This document shows, in pieces, positions 44,015 to 56,609 of a stretch of 64,000 bases of DNA (its first letter is position 1; every line of letters starts with the position of its first letter). Both the position numbers and the translations under genes were made by a program. The stretch is from Bubalus kerabau (Eukaryota > Chordata > Mammalia > Artiodactyla > Bovidae). A model generated the notes under the pieces. The model had not been told where the DNA came from, made no database searches, and worked only from the letters and a program-made list of their open reading frames with translations. The stretch is taken from contig NC_073627.1 of NCBI RefSeq assembly GCF_029407905.1, positions 156,927,697-156,991,696 on the forward strand. The letters run 5' to 3'.

Positions 44015-44748
44015 ATTCTTGAGAGACTTTCATCTCTCATTCAAAGATGCACCAGTAAATCCCATTTCATAGTAGCAAACACCAGGCAACCGTATTTCTA
44101 AGGACTTCCTTAGAAATTATTAAATGTGGATTTGTGGATTTTAAAAGACAATTTCAACTTATTGCGAAGTCATGACACACCCCTGGAGGAGGCCTTCCAA
44201 TCCACAACTGCTGTGGGTCCCAGACGGAGAGAAGGATGGAGGTTAATGAGTTACTCATTAACCATTAATTCATTGTTGTGGTGAACAACCTCTCCAAAAT
44301 ACATTATATAATTAAAGACATTATAACCTAGGACTGATATTAGGTTTTACTCTTTTGTACATAATTTAGACAAGAGTATCACTGATATTCAGAGAGACGA
44401 ATACATTTACACAGACATGAAATAAAGCAGCTTTGAAATGACTAGCATCAGAGGCTTCTGAGACATGGGCCATAAAACAAAGCACAGGCCAAGGCCAAGG
44501 CTGCCGTAAGAACAGAGATGGGTATCACCTGGCTGCCTTTTCCCTTGGACTCAAAGTCTTATGTTCCTATGCTGTGAAAGATGGCAACCAGTTCCTAAGC
44601 ATGAACATTTGTCTTCATTAGAGTGTGGGCATTCTACTTAGAGCTTCGGTTTTCATGAAACACGACACATTTTGGGACACATGGTGCACGCTAAAAGTTC
44701 TCATGGCAAAGTGCAGTCAGCAGAAGCTAGAGGTGATCTCCCATAAAC
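44015..44748. other. Unassigned DNA
   Basis: Nothing recognised. Confidence 0.5.
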
Positions 44749-44820
44749 GTGGCATGCTGCAGTTCATGGGGTCACATGGAGGCAGACATGACGCAGGGAC
44801 TGAGTAACAGTAACAACAAA
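44749..44820 (+). mobile_element. BovB/Bov-tA tail fragment
   Basis: About 70 bp of BovB-type 3' end (GGCATGCTGCAGTTCATGGG onwards) ending in an AACAGTAACAAC tail. Confidence 0.75.
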
Positions 44821-45189
44821 GAATGGACCGGAAGTCCCACTGGAACGTGGAAGGTGGCTCTCTTCCCTTTGCATCTGGATGCAGCTGTCTTTCTTGTCTG
44901 GATCTTGAAGGAGGAAGCACACCCAAACCTGAGAAGAAATGAGGAACTGGCGGTCACTGCCCTTGAGGTCAAGGCTGTGGGTGGCATTAGCCGACCACTA
45001 ACTTATTGAGTAAAACATCCAGGCCGTGGAAACACCAGGATGCAGGGGCAGACTGCAAAGAACGTGCAAAATGCCCAAGAGGAATAGCAAGGTGTTCCCA
45101 GTTATGACTGTGGAGGAATTCCCTTGCAATGACAGCAACTGGAAACTGATATGGAGAAACCTCATAAAGTAGCACATGCAGAAACTGTT

Positions 45190-48100
45190 CAGTTGCTGTC
45201 ATGTCTAACTCTTTGCAACCCCATGAATTTCACCACGGCAGCCTCCCCTGTCCTTCACTACCTCCCAGAGCTTGCTCAAACACATGTCCACTGAGTTGAT
45301 GATGCCATCCAACCATCTCATCCTCTGCTGCCACCTTCTCCTCTTGCCCTCCATCCTTCCCAGTATCAGGATCTTTTCCAATGACTCAGTTCTTCGCATC
45401 TGGTGACCAAAGTATAGGAGATTCAGCTTCAGCATCAGTCCTTCCAATGATGAATGACTGGAATGATTCAGGGTTGATTTCTATTAGCAATGATTGGTTT
45501 GATCTCCTTGCTTTTGAAGGGACTCTCAAGAATCTTCTCCAGCACCACAATTCGAAAGCATCAATTCTTTGGCGCTCAGCTGAAGAAATCGTTGTTGTTC
45601 AGTTGCTAACATGTCTGACTCTGAAACGCCTTCACCAACTCTTGGACTTTGAATTATGGTCCAACTCTCACATCTATACATGACTACTGTAAAAGCCATA
45701 GCTTTGATTAGATGGACCTTTGTCAGCAAAGTTTTGTCTCTGCTTTTTAAAATGCTGACTAGGTTTGTCATAGCTTTCCTTCCAAGGAGCGAGTATCTTT
45801 TCATTTCATGGCTGCAATCACCATCCACAGTGATTTTGGACCCCAAGAAAATAAGTCTGCCACTGTTTCCACTTTTTTCCCTTTTATTTGCCATGAAATA
45901 ATGTGACTGGATGCCACGATCTTAGTTTTTTGAATGTTGGGTATTAAGCCAGCCTTTTCACTCTCCTCTTTCACCTTCATTAAGAGGATCTTTAGTTCCT
46001 CTTCGCTTTCAGCCGTAGGGGTGGTGTCATTTGCATATCTGAGGTTGTTGATATTTCTCCCGGTTATCTTGATTCCAGCTTGTGCTTCATCCAGCGTGGC
46101 AATTTGCAAGATGTACTCAACATAGAAATTAAACAGGGTGACAATATACAGCTTCGTTGTATTCCTTTCCCAAGTTGGAACCAGTCTGTTGTTCCATGTC
46201 CAGTTCTGTTGCTTCTTGACCTGCTATATATAGGTTTCTCAGGAGACAGGTAAGGTGGTCCACTATTCCCATCTCTTGAAGAATTTTCCAGAGTTTGTTG
46301 TGATCCACACAAAGAATTTAGCATAGTCAATGAAGCAGAAATAGGTGTTTTTCTGGAATTCCTTTGCTTTCTCTGTTATCTAACAGATGTCAATTTGATC
46401 TCTGGTTCCTCTGCCTTCTCTAAACCTAGCTTGTACATCTAGAGGTTCTCACTTCTCGTACTGTTGAAACCTAGCTTGAATGATTTTGATCATTACCTTG
46501 CTAACATGTGATGTGAAATGAGCACAACTGTGTGGTTTTAACATTCTTTGGCATTGCCCTTCTTTAGGATTGGAATAAAAACTGCCCTTTTCTTGTCCTG
46601 CGGCCACTACTAAGTTTCCAAATTTGCTGGCATATTGAGTGCGGCACTTTCACAGCATCATCTTTTTAGATTTGAAATAGCTCAGCTGAAATTCCTTCAC
46701 TTCTACTAGTTTTGTTCCTAGTAATGCTTCCCTAAGGCCCACTTGACTTCACATTCCCAGATGTCTGAGAGCTCTTAGGTGAGTGATCACACCATTGTGG
46801 TTATCTGGTTCGTTAAGACTTTTTTTATAGCTCCTCTGTATATTCTTGCCACCTCTTCTTAGTATCTTCTGCTTCTATTAGGCCCACATTGATTCTGTCC
46901 TTTATTGTGCCCATTTTTGCATGAAATGTTCCCTTGGTATCTCTAATTTAAGAGATCTCTAGTCTGTCCCATTCTATTATTTTCCTCTATTTCTCTGCAT
47001 TGATTAATGAGGAATGCTTTCTTATCACTCCTTGCTATTCTTTGGAACTCTGCATTCAGATGGGTATATCTTTTTCCCCTTTGCCTTTCACTTCTGTTCT
47101 TTTCTCAGCTATTTGTAAGGCCTCCTCAGACAACCATTTGGCCTTTTTGCATTTCTTTTGCTTGGGAATGGTTTTGGTCAACACTTCCTATACAATGTCA
47201 CGAACCTCTGTCCATAGTTCTTCAGGCACTCTATCAGATTTAATCCCTTGAATCTATTCATCACCTCCACTGTGTAATCATAAGGAATTTGATTAAGGTC
47301 ACACTTGAATTGCCTAGTGGTTGTCTCTACTTGAAGTCTCAATATTGCAATAAGGAGCTCATGATCTGAACCATAGTCAGCTCCTAGTCTTGTTTTTGCC
47401 TATTGTATACAGCTTCTCCATCTTCAGCTACAAAGAATATAATCAATCTGATTTTGGAATGAACCATCTGGTGATTTCCATGTGTAGGGTCGTCCCTTCT
47501 ATTGTTGGAAGAGAGTGTTTCCTATGACCAGCACATTCTCTTGGCAAAACTATTAGCCTTCGCCCAGTTTCATCTTGTACTCCAAGGCCAAATTTGCCAT
47601 TATTCCAGGTCTCTTGACTTTCTACTTTTGCAGTGAAGTCCCCTATGATAAAAAGGATATCTTTTTTTGTGTTAGTTCTAGATGATCTTGTCGGTCTTCA
47701 CAGAACTGTTCAATTTCAACTTTTTCAGCATTAGTGGTTGGGACATAGACTTGGCTAACTGTCATGTTGGTTTTGCCTTGGAAACAACCGAGATCTTTTT
47801 GTCACTCTTGAGACTGCATGGAAATACTGCACTTGATACTCTTTTGCGGACTATGAGGGCTAGTCCAATCTTCCAAGGGATTCTTGCCCACAGCTGTATA
47901 TATAATTGTCATTTGAATTAAACTCACCCAGCCCCATCTTTTTTAGTTCACTGATTTCTAAAATGTTGATGCTCACTCTTCCCATCTCCTGTTTGACCAT
48001 TTCCAATTTACCTTGATTCGTGGACCTAACATTCCAGGTTTCCATGCAATATTATTATTCCTTACAGCATCAGACTTTACTTCCACCACCAGACACATCC

Positions 48101-48447
48101 ACAACTGCATCATTTCTGCTTTTGCTCAGCCTCTTCATTTCTTCTGAAGCTACTTCTCCACTCTTTCCCAGTAGCATAGTGGACGCCTACCTAGCTGGGG
48201 GGATTCATCTCTCAGTGTCATATATTTTCACCTCTTCATACTGTTCATGGCCTTCTCAAGGCAAGAATGCTGAAGTAGTTTGCCATTCCGTTCTCCAGTG
48301 GACCCCGTTTTGTCAGATCTCTGCAGCATGACCCATCTATCTTTGGTGGCTCTACACAGAATGGCTCGTAGTTTCATTGAGTTTTACAAGGCTGTGATCC
48401 ATGTGATCATTTTGGTTAGTTTTCTGTGATTGTGGTTTTCACTCTAG
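45190..48447 (-). mobile_element. Second long BovB LINE, decayed
   Basis: Minus-strand BovB running from the 3' end (45190) through C-terminal, RT (YANDTTPTAES-like block near 46020) and endonuclease regions (about 47860-48045). It continues into an extended 5' region absent from the 38-41.6 kb copy. Many frameshifts and small deletions show that it is older. A short BovB-tail-like patch interrupts it at about 45585-45655. Confidence 0.9.
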
Positions 48448-51164
48448 GGCTAGGGAAATAAAAGCACTAAGAGACTCGGGACTAATTTGTGTGAGAGAAA
48501 ATGGTTGCATCAGCCAACATTTCATCACAGTAAGTGTACCTGCTTAGCCATCAGCTCCAACAAGCAACCTGGGGCTGGGTAGCTGCTCTTTTCTCTGCAA
48601 TCCTGGTCACCAATGTGTGGTACTAAGGTGAAAGGGAGCTATTAGATCCTCACTGGCCTTCACAGGCACCACTCAGAGAAAGAATTCCCACATTGAAAAA
48701 TGTGAAGTGTGCATAGCTGCCACAACAAACCCACCATCACACACATTCTCCATTAACAGTCAGGGAGGACCGTCTCTCAAAGCTGTAAGTCCACTATGGT
48801 CACTTGGGATTTGCACTTGATGCATTTTGTCTATGACCATTTTCTTCCAGGGCCTCCTGACCATTCACAATAGGAGTGCAACTGAGACAGTGGTTACACA
48901 ACTGATCTTTGTGCAAAGAGAGCAATTATCTCGCTACTCCTCCTTCCAGGAAGAAGTTGGGGGTAGGTGGATATTGTGACCTGAGATGCGAGTGCCATCT
49001 CAATGTCCCGCAGACAGGACACAATCTCTTTGCCAGGGACTGCACTCACCACTGGCCCTTGAGGCCTGGGCTGCTCCCTCGACTTGACGGATGCTGTGAG
49101 GGATGACAGGTGAGAGCACCGACTCTTAGTGACACAGTCACAGTGTTATGGACATGCCCTGCGGGCAGCGAGAGGCCTAATGGAGGCCCTCCCGACTCCA
49201 CTGTGGGCCTCTGCCCAAGCACGCAGCTTCACACACATTTGTCAGGCACTCGGGAGCTGGCAGGCAGCCTGAGGTGGAGAGCCATTTAAAGATGGGACTC
49301 TCGGGTGAACCTGAGATGGATCTGCTCAGAGTGTTTCTTCTAACACATAAAAGTAACCTAGGCACTGTATTAGCTTACTCCTTTTTCCAGTACCATACTT
49401 TCATATACTTCCCTTTTGGGGGGATTTTCTGCTCAAAATAACTCACACCAGAACTCTTTCAAAAGGATACTCTGGATAGTACTTCCCAAGGAACTAGATA
49501 GGACTTCACTATCTGAAAAAATCTGTGACACAAGAATCTTAAAATCTCGCCTTTAAAGATCATAAAAAGTAAATAAATTAAGCACAAAATTATATTAACA
49601 TGACCCTGAAAAATAAAAATAAAGGTACATCTAATTTATGGAAACTATGGTTTCTACAAAGTGCAAAGGAATTTTGTTAATATGGTTAGGTACAAAACAA
49701 ACTTAATTTTCTTGGGAAAATTAACAATCAGTCTCAGAGTAAAAGCTTCAAATAAATTTTGAAAAATTTCTAATTCAGTTCAGTGCTAAAGGAGCATAAA
49801 AACTACGTCAAACCTAGGATGCTTTCTACAGTATAATGAAAATATTTTAAAAAACGGGTACACAAAGGTCCCATTTTAATAGTTTCTCTCCTCAAAATAT
49901 TTAAAATGTTTTGAAATCCAGTAAATTCTCCCAGATCAGAAAGATAATGCAGGTAAAGTTGGTCTTTTCTCCAAAGGAGAGAGAGGTAAGAAAACAGAGC
50001 TACTGTAGTAAGATGGCATCTAGACAAAAAATCATGCCTTTTACTCTTATTCCGTGTGAAATCAGAACGGTTTTAAGCACTATGGAAACAAATGACAAAC
50101 AATTTTAGAATATTTTAAATTACAAAGACACAGAAACTGAGGGAAAGATTTTGGATTTTTCTGATAGTAATGGTAAGTAACTTGAAATCTAACTTTGCAC
50201 CTCACGATAAAATTATAAAGGGTGTGTAAAACCTGAGAAGCACAGGTATGACAACCCAACCAGGCAGGTCCTGACCACAGCCAAACAAATCCTGCTGGAA
50301 CAAGGAACACGAGTTTGTCCTGCTACCTCGCAGAAAGCCCTTGGCTGGAGGAGGCTGGGCAGTAACAGCCCTAGCGGATTGCAATGCATTAGCAGTCTGT
50401 TGGCCAATGGTGGTTGGCTGGGAGACTTCTGACTGAGAACATGCTGCAATTTGCATTTTGTTTTCTCATCCTAAAAGTTACACCACACCCTTCTTTAGTG
50501 TCACAGAGAACTAAAATGCTTATATGGCAGTTGGAAGCTACTCCATGGGGCACAGCCTAGTAGGGATGACACTGGTTAGGAACAACACCTTCATAAACTT
50601 CATGTTCATCAGCCAAGGTAATCGTTGACATAAGGCAACTTGCTGAACCAGGTGAGCAGTGGGAAGCCTGAGATGTAGTAATACTTAGAACAGATACAAG
50701 CTAATTGCTATCCAAATTACTCTACTAGTTTAAATGTCATAGTTTAAATAAGGTCACTTATTCTGAGGTATTTTTGCAAAAAAAAAAAAGTTACCCTTTC
50801 CTAACGAACGGGAAATCGTAACTTATTCTGGGTAAACAAATGAGAAGTTCAGAGATGTTTAAAAAAAAAAATCATGCAAAGAAAGAAACAGCACAGAGAT
50901 ATTTTCAAACAGAACAGAGAGCAGAGTGCAGATATCTGCCCAATGCTAATTCTGTTAGGCCTTGTGAATTTACATTGTAAGGTCCAGCTGCTGAACCACA
51001 GTGTCCCCCAAAGTCCCAACTTATAACCACCATAAAACTCATGCACTGGTGAATTTAACCATGTAACAGTGATCACAAGTTTTAGGAGTCATATCAGAGA
51101 AGTGTCTCTCTGAGGTGGCAGTACACTGTATCAATTTATATCATCTGAAAAGAGACAAGACAAC
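48448..51164. other. Unassigned, SINE-free DNA
   Basis: Mostly AT-rich. No ruminant SINE, gene or RNA is recognised. Confidence 0.5.
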
Positions 51165-51322
51165 CCAGAGGGATAGGGTGGGAAAGGAAGTAGGTTCAGG
51201 ATGGGGGGAAACATGTATACCTGTGGCTGATGCATGCTGATGTATGGCAAAAACCATCACAATATTGTAAAGTAATTATCCTCCAATCAAAATTAATTAA
51301 AAAAAAATTTTTTTTAAAAAAG
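51165..51322 (+). mobile_element. Bovine L1 3' end
   Basis: Plus-strand L1 3' UTR (GGTTCAGGATGGGG, then CATGTATACCTGTGGCTGAT, AATTATCCTCCAATC) ending in A-rich sequence. A short AAAAGAG word flanks both sides. Confidence 0.85.
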
Positions 51323-52730
51323 AGCAATTTTCCACAGGAGACTTAAAAATGCACTGAAGGGTGGAGAATTTTCAAGGGCAAAGTAACAATGTATACCTGT
51401 TTTGTTCTATACAGTATTTTAGGTATCTTATGAAATTATTTGTATATTATCCACATTTACAAAATATACTACAGGCAAACGTATATTTCTACTACTATCT
51501 GAAGAGTATTAAAGCTGAATTAGTTTAGAACTGACTTACGACAGGTTATAATAAACACAACATAGCAACATTTGAAATTTCACTCTCAAGTCTGTATAAA
51601 CCCTCACCTCCAGTTATAACTTCTAGACCAAAGGTCTAGAATGTTCCCTAAACGTTAACCCTTTAGAAGAAAGCAGCCTGCTGTCTTCACTCTCTCAGAA
51701 GGACAAAACACACCCTCAACCACTTCCCAGGTGCCCCACAGAAGAACACAGGCAATGGCACAGTTATGTACCAGCTGCCAGCTACCATTCTCACAATCTT
51801 GAGGGTCATTTCTTTTAGCACCCATGAAAAGAAAATGAAATTCTGTTGCAGTTTAAATAAAGCTGTTGGCATTACTTAGAGTGTAAGAGACCCAATGTTA
51901 AAAATCCATACCAGAAATTAATGATGGGATGTCAAACACTAAGGTGAATTTTAATACCCATAAATCTCCACACCACCCCCGCGACCATGCAGAAACATAT
52001 TTAACTTTTAAAACCTCTCCAAAGAGGGACCGATTTCAGACCATATTAGAGAAAAAGCAACGGTGGTGATTGAAGACACAGTGAACCAAGGCCTCGCCTG
52101 GGGTGGGAGGGAGGATAGTGGTCCTTACTCTATTGCACGTAACAGTTACATTTCATGGAGCCTAACTATCCTGGTTTAAAGACACATCTCCCCTCATAGG
52201 CGGCAAATCATTCTGAGAGTGGACGCTGTTTAAATTACTCTGAACCGGGCTCCCGGCTGACACCGCAAACCTCTAGCACCACGTTTAACAAAAGCACTGA
52301 GGAGGCAGTTCAATGTTCATGAACCCTATGACAATGTGAGAACATAAGTAAAGCTTTATCCATCAAGATTACCTTCATAGTCTACCTCTCAGTCACAATA
52401 AAATGGAAAACACGGAACAGCCACTAACCCTTCAGCAGTGCTTTTTATAACAATTTTTACATATGCTGGGAGATGCTAGTGTTCTGAAAAAACATAAAAA
52501 CGGAAATCTTCCCAACTGACGTTATATAAGTGAAACTAAACTTAGGATCTCAAAGATTATAAAATCAAAGCAAAACATGCTAATGCCTGAAAGGACAGAG
52601 CCACTGCCTGTGTGAGGCTCTGCCACTCAATGAAATCCCAGCACAAAAGGGACTCGTCCTTCCTGCATCAGGCTCAGGTTTGCATCATCGGAAACTCACA
52701 GGCATCTTCAGTGTGTAGGGCAGGATTCTG
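51323..52730. other. Unassigned, SINE-free DNA
   Basis: Nothing recognised. Confidence 0.5.
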
Positions 52731-52734
52731 CCTA

Positions 52735-52830
52735 ACTAGATGAGGAAAAGAAGGTACAAAGGCTAAGTAATCTGCCGAAGTTCACACCAGTAGAAAGTGA
52801 GCGACTAGAACTCAGATTTGGTTCTTCTTT
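52735..52830 (-). mobile_element. MIR SINE fragment
   Basis: The antisense MIR core (GATGAGGAAAAGAAGGTACA, CTAAGTAATCTGCCGAAGTT) is present. Confidence 0.7.
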
Positions 52831-52983
52831 TAATGCTCTTTTTAGTACACTGAATTTATCCATCTCTATTATATAAAACCAGAATTAGTATTAATTTTTA
52901 AATTAGTAGACTGTCAAAAATAATGCCCTCCCAATAAGATTTCTTTTCCATTGTAAGTTTAACAATAAGAAAATCCAACATGG

Positions 52984-53485
52984 TGCTACAGATTGAATGG
53001 CATTCCCTCAAAATTTACCTGGCACCTCAAAGTGTGACTGTATTTGGAGACAGGGTCTTTAAATAGGCCATGGAATTTTCCAGGCAAGAATACTGGAGTG
53101 GGTTGCCACTGCCCTCTCGGGAACTTTCCGACCCAGGGATCAAACCTGGGTCTCCTGCATTATAGGCCGATTCTTTACAGTCTGAGCCACGAGGGAAACC
53201 CTTTAAATAAGCAGTTAAGGTTAAATGAGGTGGTTAACAGTGGACCCTAATCCAATGTGACTGATGTTTTTACAAGAAAAGATCAGGACATGGACAAAGG
53301 GAACACCATGTGAAGATGGAAGGAGAGAACATGTCTGCAAGCCAAAAATTAAGGCCTCAGAAGAAACCAGCCTGCTGACATCTCAACCATGGACTTTCAG
53401 CTTCCAAAACTGAGAGAACAAATGACTATTGTTTATTAAGCCCCGGGGTCTGTGGTGTTTGTTACAGCAGCCTGAGCTGATACAT
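52984..53485 (+). mobile_element. MLT1-type MaLR LTR hosting a Bov-tA
   Basis: Old LTR starting near TGGTGCTACAGATTGAATGG and ending near CAGCAGCCTGAGCTGATACA, divided by a SINE at 53066-53200. Confidence 0.75.
53066..53200 (-). mobile_element. Bov-tA SINE in the MLT1 LTR
   Basis: Reverse, tail-truncated Bov-tA flanked by CTTTAAATA at 53057-53065 and 53201-53209. Confidence 0.9.
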
Positions 53486-55235
53486 ATAATATGCAGAGCA
53501 GTAGCAGAAAAAAATCCTCCACTGGTCTACCACATGTAATCTGAGCAGAGCATGGCCCTTTTTAAAAAACCACAATTATCAAATTTTTAAAAAGGGTCAG
53601 TGACACAGCCTTTTTTTTTTTTAAACAAATGCTTGTGAATTCAAGAGACATCCAGTAATGGGTGTTAAGATTCCTGTGCTCTGTGTGATCTCCCCCTTAC
53701 AAACTGATCAGAAGCAGTGATTCTGGTTGTAGGACAATGCAGACCGTGGACTCCATCCCTTGAGACGTTTTTCACTGCTCTCCTCTGCTGGACTGGTCTG
53801 AAAACGACCACAACCTTGTCCTTCTAGTGTGACAGATCAGATTTGGAATAAAGACAAATTCAGTGGTTAAAACTACTTAGCCATGATACTACAGGACACG
53901 AAGCAGTACTTTGCTCAAAACAGGTCCCCCATAAATCAGGCACACAGAGAGTCCACCACAAAGTCTAACTCCTGTGAGAAAAGCCTGGGTCACCAGGGAC
54001 TACTCTCCTTGCTTTTCTAGTGGGAAAGTGCACAGTGTACTAGCAGTCACGTCCAGATTTCTTATAGATCCTTTAGGAGACAAATGCAAGGCAAAAGCTT
54101 TAAAGCTACTTTCACAATCAATATTTGAAGACAATTTAGAATGCTGGATTTTGATCTTCAGTTCAGTTGTTAACTCTTTATGTTAATGTCAAGGGTTTAA
54201 AACAGTCTTCCTTCTCTACTTTTCACATCATGATCTGCTCTGGTTCCAACATGAAGACACAGAATTCAAAAGCCCTATGTAATATGCCAATCCTGTAAAG
54301 GATTTCCAGGTAGTTCACATGGTACTTCAAGCTCTTATGTTTTCCCAGAGGATGAATTTTCAAGGCGTAAGCTGAAAGTAATGGAGGATGATGGAGATGA
54401 AAACAGAAGCAGGCACGTGCCTAACAGCACACATGGCAGCCTACTCACCTACTGTTAACAGCCAACACAAAAAAGAAATGCATGGAAAGGCCCCAAACTT
54501 CCGGGTTGCTATCACTAGAGCTGACTGGTGTCAAAACACCACCTGGTCCAGTGCCCTTCACATAAAAATTAAGCAGAAAGAATGCAATGTCATTTTAAGC
54601 AAAATAATGTGCCAAGGCAGTACCCCAAAACCATCTGCCACTGAGTTACCAAAACCTATGAGTTTTATGGACAATGTAAGGACAGAGACTATCTAAGAAT
54701 GTCTGGAGAAAGAGTTTACAGACTCATTTAATCTTCTGAAATTCAGCAGCCTAAGAACTTGAGAACTACATATAAATTCAGCAACCAAAGAACTATATAT
54801 ATATATATATGAATGAAAAGCTAATTACTCTAATTAGATAGGAGTCCAGGTTTAATAGGAGTATTAATTTAATGATGTTTGAAGTGTCTTGAAAATATAA
54901 AATAGTACATCCTTGTGTTGGAAATTCTTAAAATATTTCCCATATAATCTCTCTCTAAATAATAGATATTTTTGTATCTTTTATTAGCTATCATTTTGGG
55001 TTATAATTCTCACTATAAAGAGATATAGCTTTCTACATTATAGTGACTTAATCACTCCACTGAAGTAATTTAATTCCGATGCAAGAATGAAGCAGCTTGA
55101 GCCTTGGCACAGTGTTGGGGGTCTGAGTTTCATTCGCTTCTGTAATCCTGTACAAGGGACCCCACCCTCATCTCTTTTACATCAGCACAACATGAAAAAA
55201 CATCATGCCTTCTTCACAGGATTAAGAATGAAATG
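53486..55235. other. Unassigned, repeat-poor DNA
   Basis: A (TA)n run lies at about 54794-54810. The 102-codon frame at 54388-54696 has no recognisable features. Confidence 0.5.
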
Positions 55236-55238
55236 AAG

Positions 55239-55346
55239 GGCATTCCCTGGCAGTTGAGCAATTCAGATTCAGTGCTTCCACTTCAGGGGGGATAGGTTCA
55301 ATCTCTGGTTGGGGAATTAAGATCCCACACGCTGTGTGGCATGGCA

Positions 55347-55392
<46 letters not shown>

Positions 55393-55395
55393 CAA
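55239..55395 (+). mobile_element. CHR-type SINE with (CA)n tail
   Basis: A divergent SINE head and body (GGCATTCCCTGGCAGTTGAG to GCTGTGTGGCATGGCAAC) is followed by about 40 bp of (CA)n at 55351-55390, likely grown from the SINE tail. Confidence 0.75.
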
Positions 55396-56509
55396 CAGCA
55401 AAACAAAACACACAACCAAAACAAAAAGCATTAAAAGAAATGGGTGGAAAGTGCTTGGTGAGGTACTTATTAAGCACTTTTGCTAGTGCTTTATTAGTGT
55501 CAAATGCTTTTATTATCACAGAGCTGACAGTACCAAATGAAGAAACAATGGAAAGTAAGCCCACCCCTGCAATTCTCCTACAGTGGTGACTGCTTTAGAA
55601 GCAGTTCTTCAGTTTACAAGTATCAGTCAGCAACCGCCCACTTTTAGACTAAGCCTGCCTTGTTATTTTGGGGAAAAAATATTTCCAGAGCTGTACCTTC
55701 AGTTATTGCAATGAGTGATTACTTCCAAGAAGACTATAAGATCTCGCTCAGGGTGAACCCTATGCTTCCAGGTCCATCTCCTTCCTGTATCTGTCTGTGG
55801 CTCCTCCCACCAGAGCCTGAGAGGTGACCCTGCATCCCCCTGGCCATGGCCTTGGCAGTGGCCCTTGTGGCTGCCACACCAAGCCTCTCCCGCCACTCTG
55901 CCAGCAGGAAGACCTGTCCCGTCACCTTTAACCACAGATCCTTGGGCCAAACAGGGTAACATTAAAAAAAAAAAAAAATCTAATTTAAGTGTAGGAATAC
56001 CATAAATTCTACTTTTTCCTCTGATAAAATTATCCAGGAAGATAAAACAGTACATACAGTTTCAGTACTTATATGCCTTGGTGCTTAAAATGAAGATTTT
56101 TCACTACAGAATCTAATTGGTATTTAAGTATTAATAAAAGCAATATGCAATTACAGCAAGAAAAGATATGAAAGTATAAAACACATTATTTTATCCTATT
56201 TAAAAATTCTTTTTAAATTTAAAATTTTATGATAAATTGAAATTTCTTAATTTCTAATCACAAAGTTTAATACTTTGGACTATATAATATATTGGGGCTA
56301 CTGATTATTGCCCCTTTTCTTTTTAGGTAGTAGTAATTACCATTCAAATAAAAATTCTACTTCTTTTTGTTCCTATATGTATGCCTGACATTTACATTGG
56401 TGAAAAGAGGGAAAAAGGTTACTTAAAATCTTCAAGTCAAACTTCAAAAAATCTTTTCACAGAAGCAGGTTTAACACATCACAGTCTGCTCATAAGCACA
56501 AAATTTGCA
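55396..56509. other. Unassigned DNA downstream of SPIN1
   Basis: A poly(A) tract lies at 55965-55978. The 118-codon minus-strand frame at 55699-56055 has no recognisable motif. Confidence 0.5.
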
Positions 56510-56531
56510 GTCAAAAGTTGCACATAAAGGG

Positions 56532-56609
56532 TTTATTTTAAATGTTTTAAGGATAGGATAGAGTTACATCATAATTATAAAAATTACTTACAGAATTAAC
56601 AGCTTTATT
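56532..56609 (-). terminator. Two candidate SPIN1 polyadenylation signals
   Basis: AATAAA hexamers on the minus strand at 56609-56604 and 56537-56532 lie about 3.25-3.32 kb after the SPIN1 stop codon. Either could define the transcript end. Confidence 0.5.

Noticed and set aside
55341..55589. Thr/His-rich and Cys/Val-rich frames
   Set aside because: They are translation of the (CA)n repeat.
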